Source: GCA-2737725 sp033763995 (GTDB lineage: Bacteria; Pseudomonadota; Alphaproteobacteria; Rhodospirillales; Rhodospirillaceae). Taken from it: 64,000 nt of DNA. Under the pieces are notes generated by a model. That model made no database searches, had not been told where the DNA came from, and saw nothing but the letters and a program-made list of their open reading frames with translations. Every line of letters starts with the position of its first letter. Position 1 is the first letter of the stretch. This document shows positions 8,041 to 17,133 of the stretch, in pieces. Made by a program: the position numbers and the translations under genes. The DNA lies in NCBI GenBank assembly GCA_033763995.1, contig JANRJL010000082.1, positions 8,313 through 72,312 of the forward strand, given 5' to 3'.

Positions 8041-9822
8041 ATGCCTTGGTTGAGAGGGGACGGAGATGGTCTTTACGCGCCGGCGACATTGAATCGCTTG
8101 CGACGGACGACGGTGCTGTCCTTCGCGTGTTTTCTGCTGACGATCCTAATGGCGGGCGTGCTGCATTTGGCCGAGCAGTACGGCAACAGTATCGATCAAG
8201 CGACCCGAACTGCCCGCGCCGCGGTAAGGACCGTGGAGTCCTTCACCTCACAGACCATGCACGAGACGTTTCGGGTTCTCGAGGGCGTCGGCGACGTCTA
8301 TCGCGAGCAACTTCGCCGTGACCAATTCGACGAAGAAAACCTGCACCTTCTCCTGGCCGACAAACTCGCCAAGATGCCACACGCGGCGGCGATTTTCGTG
8401 CTCGACCCCAATCGCAACATGCTGGCAGCGTCACGCGGGCTTCCGGCCCAACGAGTTGACGGCAAGCCGTTCAATTTCATGCCAGGACCGCCAATCCAAG
8501 TGAGTCCTGATCGTTTCCTGGGCCGGTTATATGAATCGTCGACGCACTCCGAACAGGCGTTGGAGCACTATCTTCCGCTCGGGTCCCGAGTCACGGATGC
8601 CAATGACCAGGCCCTGGGTTTTGTCATCGCTATCATTCGCCCCAAATGGTTTCAGACGTTCCTCGAATCGCTCGATGTCGGAGCCAGTGGCACGATCGAT
8701 CTTTGGAACTCGGAGGGCTTCCTCGTCGCAGCGACCAAAAAGTCGGATCACCACGTTGGCGAATTCAATTCTGAAGTGGTCAAATACTTCGGCAGTTTGG
8801 AGGAGGAAGCGGACGGCGCCGGCGAACTCGTGTACGCGCCCGCCGCCGGTTACAGCCGCTCCATCCGCGCCAACGGACGGGTCGGTGCCTTCCCGCTCGC
8901 CGCGGTCGTCAAGCTGCAGTCCGAAGACTACCTGAGTTCATGGCGACAAACGCGCAATCGCATCGGCATCGCCATGGTTGGCATCTTACTCGCCATGATC
9001 GGCACCAGTCTGTTTATTTTCGCGCAACTGCGGCGCAGCGAGCAAAACGAACTCGCCTTACGGCAGGCCAAAGCCGCCGCGGAAGAGGCCAACGAGGCCA
9101 AGAGCCGCTTTCTGGCGCACATGAGTCACGAATTTCGCACCCCGCTTAATGCCATCATGGGTTTTTCCGAGATCATCAAAAACAAAGTGTTGGGTGACGG
9201 CGTATCGCCGGTTTACGTGTCCTACGCCGAGCACATTCACCAATCAGGCAATCATCTGCTCAATATCGTCAATGATATTCTCGACATGGCGAAGATCGAG
9301 TCGGGCGCGCAGCCGCTTAACCGCGAACCAGTGGACGTATCGGCGGTCTGCGCCAGCGCCATCAGCTTGATTCGGCGCCTGGCGGAAGAACGCTCCATGC
9401 CAGTGATCGTTCAGATCCCCTTCAACATCCCGTCCGTGATCGCCGATGAGCGCTACTTACGCCAGGTGCTGATCAATCTTCTGTCGAACGCCATCAAGTT
9501 TTCCATGCCGGGCATGGAAATCGTGGTGCGCGCCGCCGCCCATGATCGCGGACTCGATATTGCGATTTTGGATCAAGGCGCCGGCATCGACGATGCGATC
9601 TTGCGCCGCGTCGGTGAGCCCTTTCTGCAGGGGAATCCTTCCGTTTCTCGCATCGGCCAGGGAACCGGGCTCGGCTTGTCGATCTGCAAGCAATATATGG
9701 AACTCTTAGGCGGGACCTTGGTGATCGAGAGCACGCTGGGGCATGGCACCGCGGCGACGGTCAGATTTCCATCACATCTTCTGGTCGAACGGTCCAGCCC
9801 GGTGGCCACTGCAGCGGAATAG
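8041..9822 (+). CDS. Membrane sensor histidine kinase (Cache-like sensor, HisKA, HATPase)
   Basis: A 593-residue kinase. An N-terminal membrane helix (about 25-43) precedes a roughly 260-residue extracytoplasmic domain with Cache/PDC features (a helix rich in T and E, then IFVLDPNRNMLAAS), and a second helix lies at about 310-330 (IGIAMVGILLAMIGTSLFIF). A short coiled coil leads to HisKA with MSHEFRTPLNAIMGFSE (phosphoacceptor His near 363). The HATPase_c N box is NLLSNAIKFS, G1 is DQGAGID and G2 is GTGLGLSI. It ends without a receiver. It probably phosphorylates the REC-Hpt protein encoded just upstream; the signal is unknown. Confidence 0.92.
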   Translation: MPWLRGDGDGLYAPATLNRLRRTTVLSFACFLLTILMAGVLHLAEQYGNSIDQATRTARAAVRTVESFTSQTMHETFRVLEGVGDVYREQLRRDQFDEENLHLLLADKLAKMPHAAAIFVLDPNRNMLAASRGLPAQRVDGKPFNFMPGPPIQVSPDRFLGRLYESSTHSEQALEHYLPLGSRVTDANDQALGFVIAIIRPKWFQTFLESLDVGASGTIDLWNSEGFLVAATKKSDHHVGEFNSEVVKYFGSLEEEADGAGELVYAPAAGYSRSIRANGRVGAFPLAAVVKLQSEDYLSSWRQTRNRIGIAMVGILLAMIGTSLFIFAQLRRSEQNELALRQAKAAAEEANEAKSRFLAHMSHEFRTPLNAIMGFSEIIKNKVLGDGVSPVYVSYAEHIHQSGNHLLNIVNDILDMAKIESGAQPLNREPVDVSAVCASAISLIRRLAEERSMPVIVQIPFNIPSVIADERYLRQVLINLLSNAIKFSMPGMEIVVRAAAHDRGLDIAILDQGAGIDDAILRRVGEPFLQGNPSVSRIGQGTGLGLSICKQYMELLGGTLVIESTLGHGTAATVRFPSHLLVERSSPVATAAE

Positions 9823-9843
9823 GCCGAGACCTTACAGTCTTCG

Positions 9844-10644
9844 TCAATCTGCGCTGTCCGCGCGGCGCGAGGCCCACGGCAAAATCACAAGCTCGTCAGC
9901 GAGTTTAGCGATCTTGGCGTCAATCCCGAACACCGCGGACAATAATGGAGCCGAGAAAACATCCTGGGGCGCTCCATCGGCCACCATGCGACCAGATTGA
10001 AGCATGACGATGCGGTCGCAGTAGCGCGCCGCCAACGTGAGATCGTGCAGGGCTGTTACCACGGCACGGCCAGCACCGGCCAGGCGCCGAAAAAGGGCAA
10101 GCACTTCGAGCTTATGGGCAGGGTCAAGGCCGGCTGTCGGTTCATCGGCCAAGATCACCTTCGGCTCGCCCGCCAGCATGCGCGCTATGGCAACACGCGC
10201 GGCTTCGCCGCCCGACAACGTCGATATGGAGCGTTCGGCCAGCGCCAGAATATCGGTGTCATGCAGCGCTTGCCGGACGGCGGCGGCATCCATCGCGGTG
10301 ACCGCCCGCCAAGGCTCGAGATGCGGCAGGCGGCCAAGTTCGACGATGCGCCGCACGGTCAATGGCCAATGAACGGCGCGGTCTTGGGGCAAATATCCGA
10401 TCATTTTGGCGCGTTCCGCGCGGGACAATCTTGCATGAGGACAGCCATTGACGCTGATTGTCCCGGCCGAAAGTGGCGCGATTCCGGCCACGGCGCGCAG
10501 CAGTGTCGTCTTACCCGCGCCATTGGGCCCGACCAAGCCGACCACGCTGCCGGCGCCAACCGAAAGGGACACATCTTCAAGCACACGACGCTCATCCAGC
10601 GCCACGTGGATCGATCGCACATCGAGAGCGACAGCGGCGGTCAT
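9844..10644 (-). CDS. btuD: Vitamin B12 ABC transporter ATP-binding protein
   Basis: A 266-residue ABC ATPase of the FecE/BtuD type. Walker A is GPNGAGKTT, the Q loop is at YLPQDR, the signature is LSGGEAARVAIARML, Walker B is VILADEPTAGLD and the H-loop lies in ALHDL. The ATG overlaps the stop of the permease gene in ATGA, indicating translational coupling. It is the last gene of the riboswitch-controlled operon btuB-btuF-btuC-btuD. The riboswitch is the reason for calling it a B12 rather than an iron-siderophore transporter. It is convergent with the histidine kinase gene, with only 21 bp between. Confidence 0.88.
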   Translation of the reverse strand: MTAAVALDVRSIHVALDERRVLEDVSLSVGAGSVVGLVGPNGAGKTTLLRAVAGIAPLSAGTISVNGCPHARLSRAERAKMIGYLPQDRAVHWPLTVRRIVELGRLPHLEPWRAVTAMDAAAVRQALHDTDILALAERSISTLSGGEAARVAIARMLAGEPKVILADEPTAGLDPAHKLEVLALFRRLAGAGRAVVTALHDLTLAARYCDRIVMLQSGRMVADGAPQDVFSAPLLSAVFGIDAKIAKLADELVILPWASRRADSAD

Positions 10645-11696
10645 GTCCCGGCTCTCCGCAACACGAGCAACAAGTGCAGGAAGAAGGGCGCTCCGATGAG
10701 AGCCGTCAGCACGCCGACTTTCAGTTCGAGGCCCGTCACCGTGGCCGTGAGCGCGCGCACGCCGATGTCGGCGGCTGTCATGAGCACGGCGCCGCCGATC
10801 GTGCTGGCCGCCAACAGTCGCGACGGGCGATAGCCGACCAGGGGCCGCAGCACATGAGGCACGACCAGGCCGACGAAACTGATGACCCCGGTGACGCTCA
10901 CCGCGGCGCCCACGGCACAGGCGGCGCCGATGATGGCGCGCCGCTTCACCGCGGGGACATCGAAGCCCAAAGTGGCGGCGGTATCTTCGCCCAAGGTGAG
11001 AGCATCCAGCGCACGGCCGAGACCCAACAGCAGCGCCCAGCCGACAAGACTGGGCGCCAACGCGAGCCACACGTGCTCCATGCTGCGATCGGCGAAAGAG
11101 CCGAGAATCCAGAACACGATCTCCAGCGCCGCATAGGGACTGGGCGCGAAGTTGAGCGCAAGCGATGTGAGCGCGGCCGTGAGGCTGTTGATCGCCACTC
11201 CGGCGAGAATCAGCGTCAACGTGTCTTGAGCGCGGCCCCCGAGGATGAACAACAAGGCGGTTGCGGCCAAGGTGCCGACCATGCCGCCCAGAGGCAGCGC
11301 GAAACCGAAGGCGCCGCTGACACCGAAGTAAAACATGACCACCGCGCCGAGCGCCGCGGAACTGGACGCGCCGAGCAGCGCCGGTTCGGCGAGCGGATTG
11401 CGCAGCACGCCCTGGAGCACCGCGCCCGAAAGCCCCAGCGTTGCGCCGACGATCACGGTCAGCATGGTGCGCGGCAGCCGGACCTCGGAAAAGATCAGCC
11501 ATGCCGTTTCTGGGTCGGTTGCAAAAAGGTCGATGAGGCCGCCGACCCCGCTGGTGCGGCGCCCGACCAGCAGAGAGAGGATGATCAGGACCAGCAATGC
11601 TGCGGTCAACGCGCCCAGTAAAATCGCGGCACGTACTTCACGGGTGTTGGCGCCCGAAAGCGGCGCCGAAGGATCAATGGGCAAGGTTTGAGTCAT
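10641..11696 (-). CDS. btuC: Vitamin B12 ABC transporter permease (FecCD family)
   Basis: A 351-residue polytopic inner-membrane protein of the FecCD/BtuC family with about ten predicted helices. Visible family motifs are RLPRTMLTVIVGATLGLSGAVLQ, NPLAEPALLGAS, SLALNFAPSPYAALEIVFWILGS and SFVGLVVPHVLRPLVG (residues contacting the ATPase). It overlaps its neighbours by 4 bp on both sides (11693-11696 and 10641-10644), showing tight coupling in the operon. It forms the channel through which cobalamin, delivered by BtuF, crosses the inner membrane. Confidence 0.9.
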   Translation of the reverse strand: MTQTLPIDPSAPLSGANTREVRAAILLGALTAALLVLIILSLLVGRRTSGVGGLIDLFATDPETAWLIFSEVRLPRTMLTVIVGATLGLSGAVLQGVLRNPLAEPALLGASSSAALGAVVMFYFGVSGAFGFALPLGGMVGTLAATALLFILGGRAQDTLTLILAGVAINSLTAALTSLALNFAPSPYAALEIVFWILGSFADRSMEHVWLALAPSLVGWALLLGLGRALDALTLGEDTAATLGFDVPAVKRRAIIGAACAVGAAVSVTGVISFVGLVVPHVLRPLVGYRPSRLLAASTIGGAVLMTAADIGVRALTATVTGLELKVGVLTALIGAPFFLHLLLVLRRAGT

Positions 11697-12538
11697 GATC
11701 CGCCGGCCACCAACTGTGAATTCAAGGCCTCGGCCGCATCGGCGATCGTCGGGATCGCACAGGTCAGGAGTCGACCCGAGATGTGGAGCGGCGCACGGCC
11801 GTCCATCATCGCTTTGACGGCGGGGTGGGCAATCGCCTGGGCCGCCAAGGAAGCCGCCCCAGGCCGATAGTCGAGACGCACGATGACCTGCGGCCGCGCC
11901 ATCAACAGATCTTCCAGCGCCAACTGGCCGAAGTCGACGATGCCGAGCGACGGCGCGAGATTTTCCAGCCCAGCCGCGCTCAATGCCTCGTCGGCCAAGC
12001 TTGGCTTGCCGACGGTAAAGCCGTTGGCATCGTAAACGATCGCCGACGCGACGGCACGCGGCTTGGCTGCCGCTCTAACCGCGTCGAGGCGGCGATCCAT
12101 GTCGGTAATCAAGGCGGCCGCAGCACCTTCCGCGCCCAGCAAACGGCCCATGTCGGTCAGCACGCGGCGCGTTCCTTCCAGGTTCCGAACGCTTTCGATC
12201 TCGACCACGCGGTAACCGAGTTTGCGCAACAATGCCTTGGCAAAGCCGGTGGTGAACTCGCCGGTCAGGATCAAGTCCGGGTTCTCGGCGATGACCTCCT
12301 CGGCGTTGCCATAGTTCAGTTTGAGACCCCGCGCCAAATGAGCCAGCGGCGACTCGTTGGGATCGGCCGCGAGGAAACTGATGGAGCGGATATGCTCGCG
12401 CGGCGCCAGCAGCAACACGTATTGATCCGCGCACAGATTCATCGAAACGATGCGGCGCGGCGGGTCGTTTGCCGCCGCCCGCACCGCGACGGCGCTCACG
12501 ATCAAGCAAAGGCAAAGAGCGAGGCCGCCGCGCATCAT
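11693..12538 (-). CDS. btuF: Periplasmic cobalamin-binding protein
   Basis: A 281-residue class III binding protein. It has a signal peptide (MMRGGLALCLCLIVSAVAVRAAA), then the family start RRIVSMNLCADQYVLLLAP, the NPDLILTGEF strand and a long connecting helix. Two lobes joined by a helix are typical of BtuF/FhuD proteins. Position between a TonB-dependent receptor and a FecCD permease, under a cobalamin riboswitch, supports B12 or another corrinoid as ligand. Start and stop abut btuB (no gap) and btuC (4-bp overlap). Confidence 0.87.
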   Translation of the reverse strand: MMRGGLALCLCLIVSAVAVRAAANDPPRRIVSMNLCADQYVLLLAPREHIRSISFLAADPNESPLAHLARGLKLNYGNAEEVIAENPDLILTGEFTTGFAKALLRKLGYRVVEIESVRNLEGTRRVLTDMGRLLGAEGAAAALITDMDRRLDAVRAAAKPRAVASAIVYDANGFTVGKPSLADEALSAAGLENLAPSLGIVDFGQLALEDLLMARPQVIVRLDYRPGAASLAAQAIAHPAVKAMMDGRAPLHISGRLLTCAIPTIADAAEALNSQLVAGGS

Positions 12539-14503
12539 TTATTCACCCAACCTCATCTTCACGCCCACATAAGCGCCGATGCCGGTGCTGTTATAGGAGA
12601 ACAACTGTTCGTAGTTCTCATCGAAGAGATTGTCGACACGGGCCGTCAGCTCCACGTCCGAGGTCATGCGATAGGACGCCGATAAGGTGGCCAAGACGTA
12701 GGAATTGAGGGTCACACGATCCGTTGGCGTGGAAAAGATGAACTCGCTGTCCTCTTGTTTGCCGTTGTAGTCCAGCGACAAGCCGACATGAGCTTTGTCG
12801 TCCAAGAACGCTGTGGTCGCCGCGAGACTGGCGATGTGTTTCGGGCGACGGACCTCACGCCGGCCGGTGTCTTCGACGGCATCGGTGTAGGTATAGCTGG
12901 CCGCGAGCGACAACGCCTCGGCCGGGGACCACCGCCCGCTGAGTTCCACGCCCTGGCGACGGCTTTCACCGGGGCGATTGCGTACCGTGAAGGGCAGTCG
13001 GCTGAAGTCGGTGAAAATTTCGTCCTCCAAGTCGGCCTTGAAGTACGTCGCCGACAGCACCGCACGCGCTTCAGCCAGGGCTAAGTCGACGCCGGCATCC
13101 CAGCTTGTCGACTCTTCCGGAACCAGGGCCGGGTTGCCGATGAAGGTCGTGGGATTAAATCCATAGAGCTCAAAAAAACTGGGCTTGGCGACGCCAGTCC
13201 CGGCGCTGGCGCGCAACTTCACGGGACTTGCGGGCGCTTGCCACGCGCCGGTGAGCCGGAATGTCGTGGCGTCTTGGAACAGCTCGTAGCTATCGTGACG
13301 CAGGGCGCCGGTGAGAAACACCTGCTCGGCGAAGCTCACGCGATATTCCGCCGCGCCCGCATACGACTCGGTCTTACGGCGTTGATTTTGCGGGCCGGGA
13401 AAGGCGCTGCGATTCTCGAACGTCTCGTGCTCATACTCGAGTAACGCCGACAGCGATTGCGCGACGCTTCCGACGTCGCGCAGCTTGAGCGTGGAAAGAT
13501 ACTCGACATCGTGCTTGCGCCCCTGTGACCCGGAACTGAAGGCTTGGCCCAGCAGATTTCGCCCGCGCGCATCGGTCATGGCCCAGGACAAGGTGTTGGT
13601 CCACGTGCCGTCCCCCGACGATGTTTCGCCCAAGATTTTCGATGAAAATGTCTTGGACTTGCGCACGTCATTGGAATCGATCACGAGGCCCTGGGTTGGC
13701 GAGCCGAATGTAAAGTCCTGTGTGTCGAGTTCCGTGCGCGCGTCGGCGTAGCGCAGGTTGACGCGCACGAAGGAGTCGTCCGAGAGTGCGATCTTGCCGC
13801 CACCGAGCAGCGAGGCGTTGCGATGACCGTCGCGTTCCGGCCCGACCTTGGATTGCGAGATACCCCGCCGCTTGAGGACGGAGACCGAGGCATGGCCCGA
13901 GATGTCGTCCGCCGTGAAAATGCCACGCGCCGAGCCCGCCCATGTTCCAAAGGCCCCACCCTCGGCCCGCGCCGTGAACGCGGGCGTCTCACCCGCCGCG
14001 GTCGATGTGATGTTGATCACGCCGCCGATGGCCTCGCTGCCATAAAGCGAACTTTGAGCGCCGCGCAGCACCTCAACACGAGAAACTTGATCGGCCAGCA
14101 CCGTGGAGAAGTCGAATTCGGAGTTGTTGAAGGGGTCGCCCACTTCCATGCCGTCGATCAAGACCAGCGTGTGGTTGCCCTCGGCGCCGCGCATGCGGAC
14201 CTGCGTGAGCGTACCGAGCGGGCCCGACTGACTAACCGCCACCCCGGGAATCGCCCGCAGGAGGTCGGCGATGAGGAAGCGCGGCCTTGCGCCAATGTCG
14301 TCCGACGTCAGAACATCCACCGCGCTGCCCAAGGTTTTCAGCCGCTGTGGATTGCGCGTGGCCGTGACTATGATTTCGTCGACATAGAAAGGCTTGGCCT
14401 TTTCCCTGGTCAATCCGGAGTCCTGTGCGGCAACGGGTACTGCAGCAGAGGCCATGAGGCCCATGGCGAGCAGCGATCTTGAACGTCGCAAAGTCTTGGT
14501 CAT
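12539..14503 (-). CDS. btuB: TonB-dependent outer-membrane cobalamin receptor
   Basis: A 654-residue receptor starting at MTKTLRRSRS, with AGAGGA upstream; an ATG 11 codons earlier lacks support. A signal peptide ends near ...VPVAAQ. The TonB-box-like segment (DEIIVTAT) precedes the plug (LKTLGSAVDVLTSDDI, IPGVAVSQSG, RMRGAEGNHTLVLIDGMEV, VEVLRGAQSSLYGSEAIGGVINI). A 22-strand beta-barrel follows, ending GVKMRLGE. Length and motifs match BtuB. The cobalamin riboswitch about 190 bases upstream strongly supports B12 as substrate. Confidence 0.92.
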   Translation of the reverse strand: MTKTLRRSRSLLAMGLMASAAVPVAAQDSGLTREKAKPFYVDEIIVTATRNPQRLKTLGSAVDVLTSDDIGARPRFLIADLLRAIPGVAVSQSGPLGTLTQVRMRGAEGNHTLVLIDGMEVGDPFNNSEFDFSTVLADQVSRVEVLRGAQSSLYGSEAIGGVINITSTAAGETPAFTARAEGGAFGTWAGSARGIFTADDISGHASVSVLKRRGISQSKVGPERDGHRNASLLGGGKIALSDDSFVRVNLRYADARTELDTQDFTFGSPTQGLVIDSNDVRKSKTFSSKILGETSSGDGTWTNTLSWAMTDARGRNLLGQAFSSGSQGRKHDVEYLSTLKLRDVGSVAQSLSALLEYEHETFENRSAFPGPQNQRRKTESYAGAAEYRVSFAEQVFLTGALRHDSYELFQDATTFRLTGAWQAPASPVKLRASAGTGVAKPSFFELYGFNPTTFIGNPALVPEESTSWDAGVDLALAEARAVLSATYFKADLEDEIFTDFSRLPFTVRNRPGESRRQGVELSGRWSPAEALSLAASYTYTDAVEDTGRREVRRPKHIASLAATTAFLDDKAHVGLSLDYNGKQEDSEFIFSTPTDRVTLNSYVLATLSASYRMTSDVELTARVDNLFDENYEQLFSYNSTGIGAYVGVKMRLGE

Positions 14504-14689
14504 CGTCCAAATCCTCTTCTGGCCGCGCAAGCACAACGGCCCGCAAACGGCGGTTCAGGTGGAACGACGGAAAAGAGGGGACAACGAGACTAAAGGCCCA
14601 TCCACCCGTCGCGGTTCGCGATCTGCGCGTCACCGCAACGAATGTCTGTCCAAGGGTGCATCCCGCCCGATGGTCAGGTGACGCTCATG

Positions 14690-14885
14690 ATGGCAGGTCT
14701 CCTGGCTCGCGGGTCGCTGCGCTCGTCTCGCCTTCCCAAGACCTATCGCCGGTCTCAGTGGCAGTTTGAAACGAACGCTCGCCGCTGACAGTTGCGGGAG
14801 CAGCTCCGGAATTGCACCGGAATTCCCTTTTCAACGCGGCCTCGCCTGGCGGCGACACCGCGTTACCATCACTGCGCGGGAATAA
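14690..14885 (-). promoter_or_regulatory. Cobalamin riboswitch (B12 element, RF00174-like)
   Basis: Read on the minus strand, the sequence has the conserved cobalamin riboswitch blocks in order: GGGAATTCCGGTGCAATTCC, GAGCTGCTCCCGCAACTGT, GCCACTG, the GGGAAGG block, and the B12 box AGCCAGGAGACCTGCC (14692-14708). It precedes btuB with a leader of roughly 190 bases. Binding of adenosylcobalamin would be expected to shut down btuBFCD expression. The ends given are approximate, since P1 pairing was not modelled. Confidence 0.93.
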
Positions 14886-14932
14886 ACGCCCCTTTTGCGG
14901 CGGTGTCAATCGGCCGGCGCGGACGACGCCGT

Positions 14933-16000
14933 TTAGGCCGCTTGGGCGACCCGCCTCAGTGGCGGCAGGTTGTAGAGCTTGCGGCCGTTGGCATCGCAAA
15001 TTTTCGTGGAAATTTTGGCATCGACGTCCTTGCGCTCGGCGAACATGCGATGCGCCGGCAAGTCGCTGCCCAAGTCCTCGTGACCAAAGTCCGTGCCCAG
15101 CACCAAGTTCTCGGGGCCGGCGTATTTCAACACGTAGCCCACCTCTTCATCCATGGTGCAGGCGATGAAGAAATTCGAGCCCGCCAGCGGGCACTCGCCC
15201 ATGGCCACGTCCTTGCGCATGCCGATATCGGCGCCGCGCGAGATTTCGCGGAAGGCATAGGGCAACCACTCGGACCCGGCCTCGAGGAACCCGAATTTCA
15301 GGCTGGGAAACCGCTTCGGCACCTCGCTGACCCACAGCGTCACGAAAGCGCCCGCCATGGTGACCACGGAAAAGATCACGCTGCCGAACTGGCGGTAAAT
15401 TTCGGTCTGGGTGTTGCCGATGTGAATGCCGATGGCGAGACCGAGTTTTTCGGCTTCGGCATAGAGCGGATAGAAATAAGGATCGCTCAGCAGCTTGCCC
15501 GTTTCCAGCGCGCGGAAGAACACCGATACCGCGCCGTTCTTGGCGCCCCAGCGCAATTCTTCGATGCAGGCGTTCATATCCAGGAACGGCGCCACCAGCG
15601 ACCAGCGCAGCCGGTCGGGAAAATGGCTGCAGCGCTCCGCCATCCACCGATTGTAGCTGCGCGCCAAGGCCACCTGCGCCAGCGGGTGCTTGAACTCCGC
15701 GCCGATGAAGAAGCTCGGGATGATGACCTGCGTCTCGACGCCGAATCGATCCATCCACTTCACGCGGTCGGCGACATCGGTGAGATCGCGCGCGGCTTCC
15801 GACGGCGTGCCGGGTTTGGCCTCAAGCCCGCGTGGGATCATCACCCCGTCGTAAAGCCAAAAGCGCTTCATCCACGACTGCTTGCCGGCTTGCGGCTCAA
15901 GATTGATCACGGTGGGGTGATAACGCTGCTCGTCGGCCGAGAGATATTTCCACGTGTCCATGCACTCGATGACATGGGCATCGGCGTCAATGTACCCCAT
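14933..16000 (-). CDS. Amidohydrolase family protein (amidohydrolase_2)
   Basis: A 355-residue TIM-barrel metal hydrolase starting at MGYIDADAHV, with AAAGGAG upstream. The DADAH motif provides the first metal ligands, a histidine follows in GIHIGN, and the late catalytic Asp is in VLGTDFGHED. This pattern fits the ACMSD/gamma-resorcylate decarboxylase-related group, many of which decarboxylate or hydrolyse aromatic ring-derived acids. The exact substrate cannot be named. Its start overlaps the end of the alpha/beta hydrolase gene by 14 bp, so the two are probably co-transcribed. Confidence 0.85.
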   Translation of the reverse strand: MGYIDADAHVIECMDTWKYLSADEQRYHPTVINLEPQAGKQSWMKRFWLYDGVMIPRGLEAKPGTPSEAARDLTDVADRVKWMDRFGVETQVIIPSFFIGAEFKHPLAQVALARSYNRWMAERCSHFPDRLRWSLVAPFLDMNACIEELRWGAKNGAVSVFFRALETGKLLSDPYFYPLYAEAEKLGLAIGIHIGNTQTEIYRQFGSVIFSVVTMAGAFVTLWVSEVPKRFPSLKFGFLEAGSEWLPYAFREISRGADIGMRKDVAMGECPLAGSNFFIACTMDEEVGYVLKYAGPENLVLGTDFGHEDLGSDLPAHRMFAERKDVDAKISTKICDANGRKLYNLPPLRRVAQAA

Positions 16001-16871
16001 AGCTGGCTCCTTTTGGCGCGGCGGCCGTGTGATCGTGAAACAGATCCGGCGCACTGCCGGAGAAAAAGGCGTGGATCACGCGCGCATAATCGGCGGCGCG
16101 GTCGACATGGTGCAGCGGATGACTGCCGGCAAAGCGGTAACCCCGCGCGCTCGGCACGCGAGACAGCACGTCGGCGTGGCAGTTGGTCAGCGGGTCGGTT
16201 TCGGCCGCGATCGCCAACGTCGGCAGGGCGAGTTTTTTCAGCGCGGCGTCCATGTCGTAGTCTTTCAGCGCCTCGGCCGTGTCGTCCTGCTGACCGGCCA
16301 ACAAGGCATCGATCATGGCAGCTTTGATGTGACCGGCGGTGGTGTCGTTGAGCGTGAACTGACTATCCCACATCCTTTGCAGCCACAGGGCGCGCTGCCA
16401 GGACCAGGCCACATGATCGCCGGCCTCGCTCCAGCGCGGCGGCGTGGGACGGGCCGTGGCCATTACTTTCTCGCGCATCTCGCGCGACCACACGGGCGAG
16501 CCGTCGAGCACGAGTTTCTTCACGCGCGTGGGATGGCGCAGCGCCAGTTCGGTGGCGATTTCCGACGAGAAGTGCCCGCCGATCACGTTGGCATCCTTCA
16601 GGCCCAGGCACGTCATGACATGGGCGATGTTCTCGGCGAAGTCGCCGACGGTCCAGGCATGTTTGCGCGCGTCGGAAAAACCATGGCCCATGTGATCGGG
16701 CGCGATGGCGCGATAGCCGCGCGCCGCCATTTCGGGCAGCAGCGCCGCGTACTGCCGCCCGCTTCCCGGCGTCCAGTGCAGCAGCACCAGGGGCTCGCCC
16801 AAGCCCGCCACGCGCACATGCACTTGGCCCTCGGGCGTGTCGACAATGGCGCGGCGAACGGTGGTGGGCAT
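15987..16871 (-). CDS. Alpha/beta hydrolase-fold protein with unusual nucleophile elbow
   Basis: A 294-residue alpha/beta hydrolase. The oxyanion-region motif is LVLLHWTPGSGR, followed by APDHMGHGFSD and the elbow strand ANVIGGHFSSEIATELA; a C-terminal His is in SHPLHHVD. Aligned to a normal G-x-S-x-G elbow, GGHFS puts His where the Ser nucleophile should be, so classical esterase activity is doubtful. Subgroups with His at this place exist and may be lyases or C-C bond enzymes (inference). A start at MPTTVRR with GAGGGG upstream is preferred. It overlaps the amidohydrolase gene, suggesting one degradative pathway. Confidence 0.8.
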   Translation of the reverse strand: MPTTVRRAIVDTPEGQVHVRVAGLGEPLVLLHWTPGSGRQYAALLPEMAARGYRAIAPDHMGHGFSDARKHAWTVGDFAENIAHVMTCLGLKDANVIGGHFSSEIATELALRHPTRVKKLVLDGSPVWSREMREKVMATARPTPPRWSEAGDHVAWSWQRALWLQRMWDSQFTLNDTTAGHIKAAMIDALLAGQQDDTAEALKDYDMDAALKKLALPTLAIAAETDPLTNCHADVLSRVPSARGYRFAGSHPLHHVDRAADYARVIHAFFSGSAPDLFHDHTAAAPKGASYGVH

Positions 16872-16926
16872 GGGTCCCCTCTGTGCCCGATCATATGGGG
16901 CCGGGGCCATCCGCTCCAAGCGGCGA

Positions 16927-17133
16927 TCACACGATCTTGGTCACGCCCGGGAAAGCGATGACGAAGCTGGCGGCCCACGTGCGATGAGCGTTGAGCCGCG
17001 AACGTGGGTAAACGCCTTGAATCCGGGCTTTTAGAGCGGGCGTTGGCCCCGACGTTTGCATGGCCTTGATGGCCTCTAGCCCATAAACCGCCAGAAGAAC
17101 GTGGACGAAAATCCAAGCGGAATGAATGTCCAT
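16927..17133 (-). pseudogene. Possible truncated small membrane-protein remnant
   Basis: This 68-codon ORF starts with a membrane-protein-like N-terminus (MDIHSAWIFVHVLLAVYGLE) that resembles the first helix of a larger integral-membrane family. It then becomes charged and low-quality sequence with no second helix. It lies in the 336-bp divergent gap 16872-17207 between the hydrolase and the first reductase gene; nothing else was recognised there. It may be a decayed gene whose 3' part was replaced, or a chance ORF. Confidence 0.3.

Noticed and set aside
9844..11502. A single long frame joining the B12 ATPase to upstream sequence
   Set aside because: Residues before 10644 are Arg/His-rich out-of-frame translation of btuC; the ATPase starts at the ATGA overlap.
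10458..11621. Long plus-strand ORF opposite btuC
   Set aside because: Composition is charged Arg/Gln/Glu without domains and it is antisense to a clear permease; high GC creates such frames.
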